From the NCBI GenBank assembly GCA_020746875.1, contig JAGTJL010000003.1, positions 1,302,001-1,366,000 on the forward strand: a DNA stretch of 64,000 bases, given 5' to 3'. Position 1 is the stretch's first letter; each line of letters opens with the position of its first letter. Below the pieces are notes generated by a model, which worked only from the letters and a program-made list of their open reading frames with translations, was not told the DNA's origin and made no database searches. This document shows, piece after piece, positions 61,256-64,000 of the stretch. The translations under genes and the position numbers were made by a program. The stretch comes from Rhexocercosporidium sp. MPI-PUGE-AT-0058. Its lineage: Eukaryota > Ascomycota > Leotiomycetes > Helotiales.

Positions 61256-64000
61256 ATGTCGTCGATACAGCCCTTTCAAGTCTCGGATTCTTTGGACCTG
61301 GAGCATTTCATGATGGAAAACAATCATCAAGCGCAAAACGGCCCGCTAGCTACCCCGCCGCATGTTGATGTAGACGGAATCGGGAATCCTCAATTCGCGG
61401 ACTTCTCCTTTGCTTACCATGGTGCTTCGGACAATGGTCTGCCAGGAGATCTTGCATTGGACACCGCGTCTGACCCATATACCCTCTCTGGCGCTGGCTC
61501 TGCCTCGCCACCTAGGCACTCAGCGACCTCTGTCCTCCAAGACCACCGCGGTTCTGTGTCTTCGCTTCCTGGAGATCCGCGAGGATCTATTACATCAATA
61601 CCAACAGTACCCCGCGCTAGTTTCAGCAACGGCCCTCTCGGGCGTACAGGCAATGCGAGCATTAGCGATGCATCAGAGGATGCGAGCCCTGCGAGCAATC
61701 GAGCTGGAGGTCTGCTGGACGGTACATACAACGATGAATTCGGGCTTGGGGTTGGTGCTATGGATGGGAGCGATCTGGGGAGTAGGACAAAGGAGGACAA
61801 AAACGATCCCAATCCACCTTGGAGCGAGTTGAAGACGAAGGCAGGCAAAGAGCGAAAAAGACTACCTTTGGCATGTATAGCATGTCGTCGAAAAAAGATA
61901 CGATGCTCGGGGGAGAAGCCAGCATGTAAACATTGTCTTCGATCGCGCATTCCATGCGTATACAAGGTGACCACCCGGAAAGCCGCGCCTCGGACGGATT
62001 ACATGGCCATGCTGGACAAGAGGCTCAAACGAATGGAAGAGAGAATCATCAAGATCGTACCTAAGGAAGAGCAGGACGCCACAACTACTTCTGTGACGAG
62101 GGCCATTGTCAAGCCAGGAATTCCGGGCTCAACTCCAGCTAAGAATACGCACGGCAAGAAGAGGCCCGCTGATGAGGCATTTGCACAGGAGCTTGATCAT
62201 TGGTCTAAAAGTGTGTCGAAAGCTAACATAGATGGTGCGGGCTCGAAACCTGTACCTCTGATGATACAAGAGGCTGAGGAGAACCGACTGCTTACAGAGG
62301 GCGCTGAAGCATTACCCTCGAAAGAGCTGCAAGAGCACCTTTCATGGGTATTCTTCGAAAACGTTAATGGACAGACATATTACTTATTACATAAACCGAG
62401 TTTCATGAGAAAACTACGGTATGTTGACACGGCAGCCTCAAATCCTCATTTTTTGGTGTGCTAATATTCCTCGCAGGGCTGGCACTGTACCGCCTGTTTT
62501 GATACTAGCAGTCTGTGCAATTTCTGCGCGCTTCTCAACACATCCGAAGCTGAGCACATACCCAGCCTTCCTGAGGGGCGAAGAATGGGCGGCTCCAGCT
62601 CGCAGTATTGTCGTGAGACGATATGAGTGGCCTAACATCACTATCTTGACATGTCTTCTGATTTTAGGTCTCCACGAGTTCGGAACATGTCAAGGGGGCA
62701 GAAGTTGGTCGTTGGGAGGACAAGCGATTCGCATGGCCTACGCACTGCAGTTACACTTGGATCTTGACTACGACCCAAACAAGCTGAACGGTACTGCCGA
62801 ACTGAGCTTCATCGATCGTGAGATCAGGCGGCGAACAATGTGGTCGTGCTTCCTCATGGATCGGTTCAATTCTTCAGGAACGGATCGGCCTATATTCATC
62901 AAAGAGTCGTCGATCAAAGTACAGCTTCCCATCAAGGAGAAGTATTTCCAGCTTGATATGCCCGGACCAACCGAAAATCTTCAAGGCGAAATCCCCCATC
63001 CAATATCCTCCGGCGAAGGTCGATTATCCGATGCAGAAGAAAACATGGGTGTAGCAGCCTACATGATCAAATCCATTGCCCTCTGGGGTCACATCGTCGA
63101 CTACCTCAATTTAGGCGGGAAGGACCAGGATATACATCCTATGTGGCACCCCGAATCCAGCTATTCCAATCTTGTCAGGCAGACGGAAGCTTTTGAGTCG
63201 TCGCTTCCCGATGCCTTGCAATATACCCCAGAGAATCTTCATACCCATGGAACCGAGGCTCTTGCGAACCAGTTCCTCTTCCTCCACGTCTCCGTGCAGC
63301 AAAATATCCTTTTCATGAACAGATTTGCTGTCCCCGTTCAGCCTGGAGGCCGACCTCCGCCAGATGTCCCGAAGGATTTTGTTGCAAAGGCAGGTGCGAA
63401 GGCATTCGAAGCCGCCAACAGAATCACAAGGCTATTACAGGACGGGGAGTCTCACTTCATTACAGCCCCCTTCACCGGGTATTGCGCATTCCTTTCGAGT
63501 ACAGTCCACGTATTCGGCTCGTTTTCGAATAACCCTGCTATGGAGGCTACATCGAAGAAAAGTCTCGCTATCAACATTCGGTACCTGACGAAGATGAAGA
63601 AATTCTGGGGCATGTTCCATTGGATGGCTGAAAACCTGAAGCAGCAATACCGGGTTTGTGCCGATGCTCGAAGTCAAGGGGCGTCCGCAACATCTTCCCA
63701 GTCACCAAGCATTTTCCAATACGGAGACTGGTTTGATCGTTATCCACATGGCGTATCACAGTCTGACTTCGAGGATCCCGTGAGCGGAATAAAGCAGGAG
63801 AAGGGGGACGATGCCGTCCTGGGCGAAAAGTCGGGCTTGCACACCGTAGAGCAGTTCTTCGATACCCTTGAGGTCCCCCAAACCCCACAGGATCGTGAAT
63901 CTGCCAAGAATCCGAAACGCAAAATAAGGAAGAGCCAAGCTGGTCGACAGGATCAACTCACGCCCGTCAATACTGATCTTTCCAACATGGGGCCTAATAA
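61256..64000 (+). CDS. Zn2Cys6 fungal transcription factor (3' end beyond window)
   Basis: Two exons seen: 61256-62418 and 62477 to the window edge, with a 58-nt intron (GTATGT...TCGCAG). The frame is open through base 64000, so at least 895 residues are present and the C-terminus is missing. The N-terminus is Ser/Pro/Ala-rich and disordered (SGAGSASPPRHSAT, GSVSSLPGDPRGSI). The binuclear zinc cluster uses C207, C210, C217, C224, C227 and C234. It is followed by a basic linker and a coiled coil (YMAMLDKRLKRMEERIIKI). Exon 2 carries the fungal-specific regulatory domain (GLHEFGTCQGGRSWSLGGQA, RRRTMWSCFLMDRFNSSGTD). It acts in the nucleus as a DNA-binding regulator. The sequence recalls a conserved, single-copy regulator of filamentous ascomycetes, but I cannot give its name. 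The start ATG 61256 follows a CT-rich leader. Confidence 0.93.

Noticed and set aside
1..64000. tRNA, 5S rRNA or CRISPR features
   Set aside because: I looked for T-loop-like GGTTCGA words, 5S-like words and regularly spaced direct repeats and found none convincing. A covariance-model scan would be the decisive test.

Overview
The window is eukaryotic and comes from a filamentous ascomycete (Pezizomycotina). The evidence is short introns (about 45-90 nt in most genes) with GT(A/G)NGT donors and CTAAC/CTGAC-type branch sites, fungal-only protein families (Zn2Cys6 regulator, BAR-PH-GRAM-VASt protein, DUF3074, LPxELR-type protein), long pyrimidine-rich 5' leaders, and a transposase with RIP-like stop codons. 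The wording of several proteins suggests a Leotiomycete, but that is an impression, not a measurement.

Layout, left to right. At 1-1507 is the 3' end of an ankyrin/NLR-like gene. A C2H2 zinc-finger regulator lies on the minus strand (2592-4946). About 9 kb without a recognisable gene follows (4.95-13.87 kb). A carboxymuconolactone-decarboxylase-like gene (minus) and the ERAD ubiquitin ligase HRD1 (plus) are divergent from 433 bp of shared DNA. The stretch 18.7-22.7 kb is a decayed large gene. A four-exon LPxELR-type gene (minus) and glycogenin (plus) diverge across 2 kb packed with simple repeats. An intronless CDF metal transporter and a short unknown gene follow.

32.8-37.1 kb is a repeat/transposon island: a RIP-damaged Tc1/mariner transposase, a MITE-like inverted-repeat element, and a zinc-knuckle-like gag remnant. 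It ends at a secreted GH3 beta-glucosidase (37608-41007). After a gene of unknown function (43120-44151, minus) comes another gene-poor stretch with relics (44.2-50.0 kb). A DUF3074 START-like protein (minus) and a SIP3/LAM-type sterol-transfer protein (plus) are then divergent neighbours. The window closes with a Zn2Cys6 regulator cut off by the right edge.

Exon models were built by hand from reading frame, splice signals and protein continuity. All listed genes with defined exons keep frame across every junction. The most notable points are a 46-nt GC-AG intron in the SIP3/LAM gene, a 240-bp MITE-like element, two divergent genes that both carry START-superfamily lipid-binding domains, and several decayed genes. 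I did not find a clearly new multi-gene system. No tRNA, rRNA or CRISPR array was seen.
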